Source of the DNA: Negadavirga shengliensis | Lineage (GTDB): Bacteria; Bacteroidota; Bacteroidia; Cytophagales; Cyclobacteriaceae | NCBI RefSeq assembly: GCF_042652345.1 | Contig: NZ_JBHSJJ010000003.1 | Location: 1 to 64,000, forward strand | Direction of reading: 5' to 3' | DNA: 64,000 nucleotides | Shown: positions 56,320 to 64,000 of the stretch, one piece after another | Numbering within the stretch: the stretch's first letter is position 1 | Layout: the number at the start of each line of letters is the position of its first letter | Position numbers and translations under genes: made by a program | Notes under the pieces: model-generated | What the model was told of the DNA's origin: nothing | Seen by the model: only the letters and a program-made list of their open reading frames with translations | Database searches by the model: none

Positions 56320-59300
56320 TTATGGGGCTATTCTTTTATACCCTTTGTATTTTGTAATAAAAGCATCTTTAAAACCATTCTCCCGAAGGTGCTTCAATTT
56401 TTTTTCGGCTTCCTTATAGGTGAATTTTGTTTTCAAAGTATATTTATAAAGCCCGTTCTGGTATTCCAGGGAAATATCTTCCAAATCCCTGAAGTACCGG
56501 TGGTTCGTAGGCAGCGGTATACGATTGGCCAGCACCTGGATTTTATAATGCACTTGGTCAGGTTGAGGCGTGTCTTTTCCAGGAAGATGAATATCGTCCT
56601 CTCCACCATCCTTGAAATGGACAACGAATGCATCGGGGAACCCTTTAGCTTTCACTGCTTGTAAAGCATCCTGGGCAGACTCGTAGGAATCAAAATGTCC
56701 ATAGAAATGCTTGTACCAACCATTTTCCAACCTGACTTCTGGTTTTTCCAGAGCAGCAATGGTAACCGGTGAAGTGGGCTTATTCAACGTCGCGAGTATC
56801 TGGATTTTATATACCGTCTGATTATCCTGAGCATGTTCTGCCATTTCCCCTTCCGATTCATCGGCAGGGGTGGATTTAGGATCCGCGACAACTGGCTGGG
56901 TCAAGGCATTTTCAGAAGTAATAACCTTAACAATACCCAATTCTCTCTTTGCGCTATCAAGAGTTTCCGGAGGCGGCTTTAAAGACAGCCTGTCATTTTT
57001 CAAGCCGGGCGCTTCGTGGGAAATCACCGGTACAGGGGTATTGGTGCGCTCTTCAATTAGGTGATCTGTTGCATCTCCTTTTTGCGTGGCGGTGGACCGG
57101 TCCATATCTTTTTTAGATTCTGCATTTGCTTCATCGGCATTTGTTATTTCATCCTCATGGACACCCGGTTTTTGTTTGGCCGGTGTTTCGGAATCCCCCA
57201 GGGGCCGTTTCTGAATAATTTCTTCAATCAAGATGTCTAACCCATCAATATACTCCCCTTCCTCAGTGAGTTTTACCTCAAATTTACCGGGAATTTCTGT
57301 AGACTGATAACCCAATTTTTGTAATTGAACCGAATCAGGCCGGAGCACATAAGAGCCGGGCGCTACGCCCATGATGCTGAAATAGCCGTCGTATTCTGAA
57401 ACCGTGGTGTGAACCGGGTGGTTTTGTTCATCATAGACAATGATTTTTATTCCGCCGATAGTTTTTTTGGAGTTTCCGACCATGACGGTGCCTGCCACTT
57501 CATTTTCTACGCGCACAGGGATCTCCACTTTGTTGAAGCTGTTGGGAAAGACCTTGATTTGAATCGCCGGGTCTTTTATCCTCCATGCAATGTTTTCCAA
57601 ACTAAAAGGGTCTACTTCTATAATATAGGTTTCATAAGGGATCAAATTGAAAACCCGTATGGCCCCGGATTTTTTGTCGATTTTCATGCTACCTCCTCTG
57701 ATTTTCACTTTAAGCCCATGGACCAGAGGTTCGTCTTCATCTCTTATCCCGTTACCGTTTACATCCAAGAACGGCAAAATGGTCATTGCGGCTTTTCCAA
57801 CATTCACCTGATTGTTAAATTCGAAATGATGGGTATTGTGATCAAAAAGTATGCTTCCCCGCAACAGTTGGCTTAAGACGAGGTCTTTACTGCTTGCTCT
57901 CGTGGTTGTGTTGCCGTTGGCGAATCCCAGGTCATATCTGAACCCGATTCCAAATATGTTGTTTTTGGACATGGCATTATGCTGATAAAACGCATTTAAA
58001 TGAAACTGCTTTGAAATGGGTTTTTCTATTCTGATTAATGCGTTACTTACCATGTTCTGGTTGTAGTTATATTGAACCTGAGGCATTAAACTTATCCGCT
58101 TGGGAAGCCTGTAGGTCTGGGAGAAGGTAGAATAGGTGAAGATATTTCCGTTAAAAATATTGGCGATAGCGGAAATGTTCGTAGGTATTCCCAATATCCT
58201 GCTGGATATCATCCACTGGGCGTTTGTGAAGGTACTGAATTCGAATACCGTTTGAGTGACTGACAGGCGGTTGAAAATGGAGGTTTTGCCATTATGAAAA
58301 GGGATTGAAAGCGAGGCTTTTCTCTCTTCCAGGTAATTAAAGATAATCGCCTGTTGATTTTTTTCCAGCTTGGTGTATTTCATATCCAAGCTCGCTCCGG
58401 ATGGAACCCTGTAGTTCAGGGACCCTTTTGTTCTCACGCCCGGCATGAATTCACCGGAGACCAAAAATCCGTCCCACACTTTCAACGAACTGTTTACAAA
58501 AGGCATAAAAGGCTGCGAAGTGATGGCGGTAAAGTATTCCATGCCCCCACCGATGGTGGCAAAATTGGTCAGCCCGTAATTTACATCTATCCGACTAAAA
58601 TAATTCCCAACACCATCATCCACATAACCACCACTGACATTATATATAAACTCTTTGGCTCTAACCAAATTAAAGGGGATATTGATCTGTTGGTCGGTGA
58701 AATGTTCTTCACCATGCAAACCATAAAACCTTAACTGGATGGTCGTATTTCCATAATTTAAGGGGACGTCAAAACTGTAAAACCCGGCTGCATCAGCCGT
58801 GGTGAAGTCTATCAATACATTGTTGACATACAGTTCCACCGTCCAGTCGGGTTCTGTATGGTTTTCAATTCTGTATGTTCCAAATGATTTTCGCAAAAGA
58901 GTAGAGGCGTTGGTAACCTGAACCCCTGATACAGGAGAAAAAATGGTGGATGCGGCATTGGGGATAAGTCTTCCCAAGGTGACCTGGCGCAGGCCTTTGT
59001 TGTCGTTGTTTACATGTCGCCATTGGTAATGCAAATTGACATGCCGGAGGGGTGTGCCCTGGAAATGCCGGATCTGTCCGGAAAACTCCCCACCGGCCAG
59101 TTCTCCTCCCAGACCGATAAAGGCCCTGTTTTGGTTAAATACATGTATTTGACCCGCCTGCTCACCCCTTCCATTGGTGTACTGGCGGTTGAGTGCCAGG
59201 TCATAATCCAGTGAGGTGAGTTTAAAGACCGACCTTTGGGGACTGATGATGGTGTCCGGGTCAATGACCTTGTTCAGCTTGTTGAGGTTTTTCCTGATCA

Positions 59301-59832
59301 TCTCCTGCCGCATTACCTTGATGACGGGCAGGTCGATATCCGTCTCCAGCAGTACGGAAAGGTCTCTGAAATTAAAAGTACAATGAAGGCCAAATACCTC
59401 TCCGAAATAGGAGGAGTTAAGGTATATAAAACCATCTTCCTGAATCAATGCCTCTTGGGAAAGATCAATAAGCTGGTTTTTGTAAGAAAGTACCAGGTCA
59501 GAAAGATTTAAATGGTAGGTATCCTCTTCATTCCTGATGAATCCCTTAATGTTGTTGTCTTCCGCTATTTCATATTTGATCATTAAATAATCAAAAAGAT
59601 CGGTAAAGGACAGATAAAGCTGGGTGTCTCTTATGGCTGCCGGAAGCTCTGTACCTCCAAATTTTGATAACTGAACGTAGATCAGGATTTCATCAAATTC
59701 CTCCGCCGGGTCATTTTTCGCTGAGGTGGGAAGGGAAATCAGGAATAAAACCAAAAAGGGATATGCATACAGAGCGGATTTGCTCCATATGTCAGATAGA
59801 CGCATACTGTTTTCCCTTATGGTCCCCCACAT
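56320..59832 (-). CDS. Usher-like outer membrane protein with C-terminal SPOR domains
   Basis: A 1170-residue protein. A signal peptide ends near residue 38 (SLPTSAKND). Residues 45-190 resemble an usher N-terminal domain. The stretch 300-375 (SGVQVTNASTLLRKSFGTY, then ENHTEPDWTVELYVNNVLI) matches usher plug/barrel sequences, and a barrel rich in aromatic strands extends to about 680. FLDVNGNGIRDEDEP (689-702) and a carboxypeptidase-like beta-domain (about 780-870) follow, as in alternate-clade ushers. A 125-residue polar linker then leads to two SPOR-like domains (about 1006-1075, TVYKIQILATLNKP to FPDAFVVHFKDG; and 1095-1165, VHYKIQVLANRIP to FKDAFITKYKG). SPOR domains usually bind denuded peptidoglycan. 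A shorter start at 59805 is possible and has a better upstream AAGGGA. Confidence 0.85.
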   Translation of the reverse strand: MWGTIRENSMRLSDIWSKSALYAYPFLVLFLISLPTSAKNDPAEEFDEILIYVQLSKFGGTELPAAIRDTQLYLSFTDLFDYLMIKYEIAEDNNIKGFIRNEEDTYHLNLSDLVLSYKNQLIDLSQEALIQEDGFIYLNSSYFGEVFGLHCTFNFRDLSVLLETDIDLPVIKVMRQEMIRKNLNKLNKVIDPDTIISPQRSVFKLTSLDYDLALNRQYTNGRGEQAGQIHVFNQNRAFIGLGGELAGGEFSGQIRHFQGTPLRHVNLHYQWRHVNNDNKGLRQVTLGRLIPNAASTIFSPVSGVQVTNASTLLRKSFGTYRIENHTEPDWTVELYVNNVLIDFTTADAAGFYSFDVPLNYGNTTIQLRFYGLHGEEHFTDQQINIPFNLVRAKEFIYNVSGGYVDDGVGNYFSRIDVNYGLTNFATIGGGMEYFTAITSQPFMPFVNSSLKVWDGFLVSGEFMPGVRTKGSLNYRVPSGASLDMKYTKLEKNQQAIIFNYLEERKASLSIPFHNGKTSIFNRLSVTQTVFEFSTFTNAQWMISSRILGIPTNISAIANIFNGNIFTYSTFSQTYRLPKRISLMPQVQYNYNQNMVSNALIRIEKPISKQFHLNAFYQHNAMSKNNIFGIGFRYDLGFANGNTTTRASSKDLVLSQLLRGSILFDHNTHHFEFNNQVNVGKAAMTILPFLDVNGNGIRDEDEPLVHGLKVKIRGGSMKIDKKSGAIRVFNLIPYETYIIEVDPFSLENIAWRIKDPAIQIKVFPNSFNKVEIPVRVENEVAGTVMVGNSKKTIGGIKIIVYDEQNHPVHTTVSEYDGYFSIMGVAPGSYVLRPDSVQLQKLGYQSTEIPGKFEVKLTEEGEYIDGLDILIEEIIQKRPLGDSETPAKQKPGVHEDEITNADEANAESKKDMDRSTATQKGDATDHLIEERTNTPVPVISHEAPGLKNDRLSLKPPPETLDSAKRELGIVKVITSENALTQPVVADPKSTPADESEGEMAEHAQDNQTVYKIQILATLNKPTSPVTIAALEKPEVRLENGWYKHFYGHFDSYESAQDALQAVKAKGFPDAFVVHFKDGGEDDIHLPGKDTPQPDQVHYKIQVLANRIPLPTNHRYFRDLEDISLEYQNGLYKYTLKTKFTYKEAEKKLKHLRENGFKDAFITKYKGYKRIAP

Positions 59833-59841
59833 CTTGTTTCA

Positions 59842-60351
59842 TTATTCTTGAATAAATGTTACAGACACAGACCCCGCGTAATTACCGGGGGGGGTGATAT
59901 TTCTTGAGTTGACCGATATTGTGGCCTCGATATAAACCAGGTTTCTGTCAGGTGGGGCCACCGTGCTGACAAAGGAGGTTCCTTTATCCGATGCGCCGAG
60001 GCTGACGGTAAGTTCCCCGCCGTTGTCGCCGTACATCTTCATGTCCGGCCCATTCTGTATATGGATCAGGGTCCCAATGGGTGCCTCTATGCCATAGACC
60101 AATGGGGAGAAATTCTCTGACTGGTTGATAAGGATGATATCTCCGGTTGCGGTTCTCTCGGCGGAGTACGAAACATGCACCGTACCGCCGGCATCCTTTA
60201 CGATGAATGACCCGAAGGATAAGGGTTGTTCATTGTAAACCTGAATTTGCCCGGAGAGCCGAAAACTGCAAAAACAAAACATCAATATAAGGATTAGGAA
60301 GCCTTTATGGGATATTGTTTTGGCAATGGATAAATGTAAACAGATATTCAT
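59842..60351 (-). CDS. DUF4402-like fibre subunit or adaptor
   Basis: A 169-residue secreted protein with an N-terminal hydrophobic segment ending near RLSGQIQV. The mature part is all-beta and has LSFGSFIVKDAGGTVHVS, like the FGNI...AGGTVELS stretch of the pilin at 61378-61908, plus a C-terminal GNYAGSVSVTFIQE. It lies between chaperone and usher in the same operon, so it may be a minor or tip subunit. Its N-terminal extension after the signal is shorter than in the first subunit. Confidence 0.78.
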   Translation of the reverse strand: MNICLHLSIAKTISHKGFLILILMFCFCSFRLSGQIQVYNEQPLSFGSFIVKDAGGTVHVSYSAERTATGDIILINQSENFSPLVYGIEAPIGTLIHIQNGPDMKMYGDNGGELTVSLGASDKGTSFVSTVAPPDRNLVYIEATISVNSRNITPPGNYAGSVSVTFIQE

Positions 60352-60376
60352 TAGGGTTTTGATATTGTTTTCCCTT

Positions 60377-61207
60377 TTACCGGAGCTTGATCACTTCTCT
60401 GGCCAAGACTTCCCGTTTTCCCTCTTGGGCCGTGTATTCAATGGTGATTTCACCATTATACCATTCTGTTTGTGGAAAATCTTTCAATTTCAGTGTGTAT
60501 TTTCTTGAATCGAGCGGTGTATATACCGCGATGCCTTTCACAAAAGCCACCTCACGGGATACGCCCTCATCGGACAAATGGACCGCCTTGATATCCCCAT
60601 ACATGGATTTGTCGCCTTCCCTTGTCAGCGTTAAGTCAATGACCGGGGTACCGTCTTCCTTTTCATAGGGTAAAGTGGCTGAGACACTGGCTTTCCCCTG
60701 TAGATCTCCGGATTCTATGATTATCGGAATGGTGAGGGCAAAATGCATAACCAGTTTTGTGGAAATGCCATCTGAAGATGTTTTTGTTGTTTCTTCACCA
60801 AGGACAGCGGCGGGCTTGGCGGCTTTAAACATCATATGGCTTCTGTATTCGCCTTTTTCCAATCTTTGCGGGCGAATGAGCTGTACTTTGATCTTTTGCG
60901 CTTCATTTGGCGCGAGGCTGATTGACCGCGGAAAAAACCGGAGCTGGCTGCTAGCGAACAACATTCCCGGATCCGGTTCATCTATTTCTTCAAATTTGCC
61001 GGTTTCCGTCATGCGGTAATTGACCCAACTGATATTGTAATTGGCTGAATCGCTGCCTGTATTGACCAAGGTGATGTCCATGGTGCGTTGGCCCGGAGTA
61101 AATACCAGCCGTTTGGGGTAGATCATCAAATCGCCTTGCCCCAGGGCTTCCACAGAGATCAGCCAGAGAAGGCAGAGAGAGATGAATAGTGATATTCGCG
61201 TTTTCAT
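60377..61207 (-). CDS. PapD-like periplasmic fimbrial chaperone
   Basis: A 276-residue secreted protein. A signal peptide ends in VEALGQGD. An immunoglobulin-like domain begins LMIYPKRLVFTPGQRTMDIT and includes LRFFPRSISLAPNEAQKIKV and LEKGEYRSHMMF, the pattern of pilus chaperones. A second beta-domain follows with a long linker. It would fold subunits by donor-strand complementation and deliver them to the usher. Confidence 0.87.
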   Translation of the reverse strand: MKTRISLFISLCLLWLISVEALGQGDLMIYPKRLVFTPGQRTMDITLVNTGSDSANYNISWVNYRMTETGKFEEIDEPDPGMLFASSQLRFFPRSISLAPNEAQKIKVQLIRPQRLEKGEYRSHMMFKAAKPAAVLGEETTKTSSDGISTKLVMHFALTIPIIIESGDLQGKASVSATLPYEKEDGTPVIDLTLTREGDKSMYGDIKAVHLSDEGVSREVAFVKGIAVYTPLDSRKYTLKLKDFPQTEWYNGEITIEYTAQEGKREVLAREVIKLR

Positions 61208-61288
61208 GCGGGAAATATTGAAATCTCATGCGGGCGACCTGATCTTAGGGATAAGGACTTTTCCAGTTGAAGCCCCCCCGATTTAAAT

Positions 61289-61336
61289 GATGTGTGACAA
61301 TGCCAGGAGTTCCCGCTCCTGGTATTATCACACATC
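61289..61336. promoter_or_regulatory. Long hairpin between pilin and chaperone genes
   Basis: 61289-61309 pairs with 61316-61336: nine base pairs at the outside (GATGTGTGA/TCACACATC), seven next to the loop (CCAGGAG/CTCCTGG) and mostly paired bases between, over a 6-nt loop. It lies in the minus-strand transcript 40 bases after the pilin stop. No T-run follows, so it is more likely to protect the pilin mRNA or partly stop read-through than to be a full terminator. Confidence 0.75.
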
Positions 61337-61377
61337 GCTCAGGTTACCATGTAATGATGTAAACTGATAAAGTGCTG

Positions 61378-61908
61378 TTATTGATAGTTTACACTTACGG
61401 TAAAGCCGGTAGCATTTGTATATTCCCCAGCAGCTTGGTCTGCACCCACACTGAGGGTGGCACCCACGGTGAATGAATCCGCTCCTGTTCCATCTAAAGT
61501 CCCTTCCTCATTAGTAAGACTTGAAGTAAACGTGTCCACTGTCATTTCAGCGGTCCCACCCACGGTTTCTGTAATGGTATGCGTGGTAGGCAGCGTCACG
61601 ATGTAAGCGTAATCGCCAGCACCTGAAACATCAAAGGCGGCTGCCGTGACTGTCCCTGTAGTGGCGGGCAACTGCACTCCATTTGCCGTCCTTACTGCTC
61701 CGGGGGAAAGTTCCACTGTTCCTCCAGCCGCAGTAGCTGTAATGTTCCCGAAGTTCATGTCTCCGGTTTTTGTTAAGGTCAAAGGGGTGATGATTGTCGC
61801 CGTAGCGGTAGCCTCTGCCTCTACCGGATCACCAGTTTGCGCCTGCGCACTGAGCCCGCATCCCAATACCATCAGGAATGCGATTGAAAGTTTTGTTAAG
61901 TTTTTCAT
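61378..61908 (-). CDS. DUF4402-domain pilin-like major subunit
   Basis: A 176-residue secreted protein. The signal peptide ends LSAQAQTGD. The next residues VEAEATATATIITPLTL alternate small/hydrophobic side chains and could be a donor strand. Then comes the DUF4402 core with TGDMNFGNITATAAGGTVEL, TVTAAAFDVSGAGDYAYIVT and the C-terminal GEYTNATGFTVSVNYQ. It is Thr-, Ala- and Gly-rich like fibre subunits. It is first in the operon, the usual position for a major subunit. Confidence 0.87.
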   Translation of the reverse strand: MKNLTKLSIAFLMVLGCGLSAQAQTGDPVEAEATATATIITPLTLTKTGDMNFGNITATAAGGTVELSPGAVRTANGVQLPATTGTVTAAAFDVSGAGDYAYIVTLPTTHTITETVGGTAEMTVDTFTSSLTNEEGTLDGTGADSFTVGATLSVGADQAAGEYTNATGFTVSVNYQ

Positions 61909-62402
61909 AATGTTTTTTTATTAATTAAAATAAGTAATTGGATACCAAATTGTTCATGGCTCACAGCGTGCCTTTTTCTGACATCCAACGTAAATTTAGG
62001 TCCTCCGGAAGATCAATTGCAAATTAAATTATAAATTTCTCGAAATAACAAGACTAATTCATTGTAAATAGATTAAAATATGATTATAATAATTTATAAT
62101 TATAATTTACAAATATAGAAATTTAGATTAAATACGGATTTCTGTTTTTTGCCTCCTAAAAAAACACCAAACGGGATAAATTCCGTTCATGCGTATAAGT
62201 TGAGGTTTTAAGGGTTTGAATGTAGTCAAATCAGCAAAATTTGTATTTGAAATCGTTTATTGGTGCTTTTATCAAAAAGAAAAAAATTTCCAATCAATAA
62301 CCTATCAAAAAAATCCCATTCATACCTGAAGCCGATCCTTTTATTAGCGAAAAATGCATTCATCTTCTAGGATATTGTCGTTTGTAGCCGGATTTATCGC
62401 CT
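61909..62402. other. AT-rich region upstream of the fibre operon
   Basis: No gene is seen. On the minus strand a TTG (62051-62049) and TTAATTTG (62027-62020, one mismatch to TAnnTTTG) are separated by 21 bases, and an exact TATATTTG lies at 62117-62110 without a -33 element. Either could serve the pilin promoter. Confidence in each is low. Confidence 0.4.
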
Positions 62403-62858
62403 AAAAAAAAGGAGGGACCACGGATCCACGGATTTAGCACAGATTTATTTTCGGAAAACTGAGCAGAAAGCCAGCGACAATTTAATCTGTAGGAATCTGG
62501 ACGATCTGTGGTTTTAAAAAAAGGAGGGACCACTGATTCCACGGATTTAGCACAGATTTATTTTCGGAAAACTGAGCAGAAAGCCAGCGACAATTTAATC
62601 TGTGTGAATCTGGATGATCTGTGGTTTTAAAAAAAGGAGGGACCACGGATTCCACGGATTTAGCACAGATTTATTTTCGGAAAACTGAGCAGAAAGCCAG
62701 CGACAATTTAATCTGTAGGAATCTGGACGATCTGTGGTTTTAAAAAAAGGAGGGACCACTGATTCCACGGATTTAGCACAGATTTATTTATAGAAAATTG
62801 ACCGGAAGCTCTCCGGCAATTAAGCAGTGTGGATCCGGGTAATCTGTGGTTAAAAAAA
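62403..62858. repeat. Four tandem units of about 113 bp, each an imperfect hairpin
   Basis: Units begin with GGAGGGACCAC at 62411, 62523, 62636 and 62749. Spacing is 112, 113 and 113 bp; units 1 to 3 are almost identical and unit 4 diverges in its second half. Each unit starts GGGACCACGGAT or GGGACCACTGAT and ends ATCTGTGGT, and inner blocks AGCACAGATT and AATCTGT also pair, so each can fold on itself. Small reverse-strand frames inside arise from the repeat and are not genes. Confidence 0.92.
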
Positions 62859-63001
62859 ATGTGCTTTCCCATCTTTCCCCTGCTGTTTGACATCATGTAG
62901 GACAGGCAGTCTCGGGCTGACCATATTTTCTTTATTCTCTCTAGGTTTGGAAACCTTTAAATGATTGTCAATTTGTTTTTTTCCGCAGCGATATATTAGT
63001 T

Positions 63002-63032
63002 TTGTTATTCAAAAAAACATCTTCTATATTTG
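63002..63032 (+). promoter_or_regulatory. Promoter of the TPR protein gene
   Basis: TTG (63002-63004, part of TTTG) is followed after 20 bases by TATATTTG (63025-63032), an exact fit to the Bacteroidota consensus. The ATG lies 17 bases after the -7 box. This supports the start at 63049 over longer open frames. Confidence 0.7.
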
Positions 63033-63048
63033 CCACTCAAAAATTAAA

Positions 63049-63771
63049 ATGATGGCGAAGCAAAAAACTAGAAAGGGGAAAGCAGTACAGGATACCTCCA
63101 GTGAGCTTCTGGAAAGCCCGGAAGCAATAGCTGACCGCCTGGGAAGGGGCGAGGCATTTCTTAAACAGAATACAAGAGTGGTGGCGGGAGCCATTGTATT
63201 ACTGATTCTGATCATTGCGGGGATTTTGTTTTTCCAGATACACAAAGCCAATCAAAATAAAAAAGCGCAGGAAGAAATGTTCCAGGCAGTTTATTATTTT
63301 GAACAGGACAGCGTGGAACTGGCGCTGAGTGGGGACGGGGTCCATCCGGGGTTTTTGAGCATCATCGATAATTATAGCGGTACCGACGCTTCCAATCTCG
63401 CCCATTTCTATGTGGGCTCTATTTATCTGTCCCAAGGTGAGTTCCAATCTGCTGCGGACCACTTAAGGAAATTTTCGTCCAGCGATTATTTTATGCAGGC
63501 CCATGCCTATTCGCTGGCGGGAGATGCTTACCTCGAATTGGGCAATACCAATGAAGCCATCAACTTTTACAGAAGGGCGGCTGAATATAAGCCCAACAAG
63601 TACTTTACACCCAAATACCTCAATAAATTGGCAATTGCCTATGAAGAAGCAGGTGATTTACGACGGGCAATAGAAACCTATGAAAAAATAGAAAACCAGT
63701 ATGTGGATTCCTATGAATTTACTACCGCACGAAAGCACAAAGCCAGACTCGAAGGCCTGGCTTCTAATTAA
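63049..63771 (+). CDS. Membrane-anchored tetratricopeptide repeat protein
   Basis: A 240-residue protein. A Lys/Arg-rich start (AKQKTRKGK) is followed by one membrane helix (VVAGAIVLLILIIAGILFF, about residues 47-66) and then TPR-like helices including FYVGSIYLSQGEFQSAADHL, AYSLAGDAYLELGNTNEAIN and LAIAYEEAGDLRRAIETYE. It resembles the YfgM-like anchored TPR group. An upstream Met at 62965 lies before the promoter and is not used. Confidence 0.87.
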   Translation: MMAKQKTRKGKAVQDTSSELLESPEAIADRLGRGEAFLKQNTRVVAGAIVLLILIIAGILFFQIHKANQNKKAQEEMFQAVYYFEQDSVELALSGDGVHPGFLSIIDNYSGTDASNLAHFYVGSIYLSQGEFQSAADHLRKFSSSDYFMQAHAYSLAGDAYLELGNTNEAINFYRRAAEYKPNKYFTPKYLNKLAIAYEEAGDLRRAIETYEKIENQYVDSYEFTTARKHKARLEGLASN

Positions 63772-63794
63772 TATGAGTTTGACCTATTAATGAG

Positions 63795-63827
63795 AAGAGT
63801 AAGGCCTTGCGGTTTTACTCTTTTTTA
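63795..63827 (+). terminator. Terminator after the TPR gene
   Basis: AAGAGTAA pairs with TTACTCTT over a 12-nt loop, followed by T residues, 24 bp after the TPR stop and before ribH. Confidence 0.65.
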
Positions 63828-63850
63828 TTACCCCTTATTGGAACAAAGAT

Positions 63851-64000
63851 ATGGCCACTACCCTTAAAAACCTCAGCCAACATACCCAGTCCAACATCAC
63901 CGATATCAGCCAGAAGAAATTTGCTATTGTGGTGTCAGAATGGAACGATGAAATTACCGAATCGCTCTACAATGGTGCCGTGGAGACGCTCTTAAAATAC
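63851..64000 (+). CDS. ribH: 6,7-dimethyl-8-ribityllumazine synthase (partial, 5' end)
   Basis: The first 50 codons are present and run off the window. The start FAIVVSEWNDEITESLYNG and AVETLLKY is the conserved N-terminal part of RibH, which makes the direct precursor of riboflavin. An ATG at 63851 fits the usual length. Confidence 0.85.
   Translation, partial: MATTLKNLSQHTQSNITDISQKKFAIVVSEWNDEITESLYNGAVETLLKY

Noticed and set aside
62403..62858. CRISPR-like array
   Set aside because: Whole 113-bp units repeat without variable spacers, and no cas gene is in the window.
62360..62896. Two 60-62 residue reverse-strand frames in the 113-bp repeats
   Set aside because: Both are produced by the repeat sequence itself, share the same residues because the units are copies, and have no start signals.

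Overview
The window looks like the chromosome of a Bacteroidota bacterium, probably of the order Cytophagales (Cyclobacteriaceae-like). Supporting signs are a SusC/SusD pair, promoters of the TTG-N19/20-TAnnTTTG type, DUF6702, DUF4402 and DUF1972 families, an LptF/LptG-type permease and a moderate GC content. This is inference from family content; no rRNA gene is present to confirm it.

Layout. 1-700: initiator tRNA gene, a small GIY-YIG nuclease gene, a second truncated copy of that nuclease and two decayed initiator-tRNA copies carrying palindromes. 763-9548: housekeeping genes (era, der, rsmG, an ECF sigma factor, a membrane glycosyltransferase, tgt, an LptF/LptG-type permease, an EamA transporter, ispE). 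9812-21372: a branched-chain amino acid operon, ilvD-ilvB-ilvN-ilvC-leuA-leuC-leuD-(second LeuA-like synthase)-leuB, preceded by a near-perfect 36-bp palindrome, a promoter and a leader-peptide attenuator whose 15-residue peptide has 12 Ile/Leu/Val. 21567-22520: a fasciclin lipoprotein. 22764-38353: an exopolysaccharide cluster (SLBB export protein, chain-length protein, flippase, polymerase-like protein, five glycosyltransferases or sugar transferases, an acyltransferase, three methyltransferases). 38361-45643: universal stress protein, 2'-5' RNA ligase-like protein, SusC/SusD and a small lipoprotein. 45733-50193: DUF6702, HupE/UreJ-like protein, an IS200-like transposase with hairpins, and an M1-type peptidase. 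50281-56260: amt-glnK, a nucleotidyltransferase, DoxX, recF, pdhA. 56320-61908: a chaperone-usher-like surface-fibre operon. 62403-62858: four tandem 113-bp hairpin units. 63049-64000: a TPR protein and the start of ribH.

How the genes work together. The ilv/leu operon covers all common steps to valine and leucine except the final transamination; the extra synthase may open a threonine-independent route to isoleucine. The polysaccharide cluster carries most of what a Wzx/Wzy-type pathway needs, except a recognisable tyrosine kinase. The most unusual system is the minus-strand operon at 56320-61908: a DUF4402 subunit, a PapD-like chaperone, a second subunit-like protein, and an usher-like barrel with a long C-terminal extension ending in two SPOR-like domains. 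Chaperone-usher assembly is not the pilus route usually associated with Bacteroidota, and an usher tied to SPOR domains is the best candidate here for an undescribed system.
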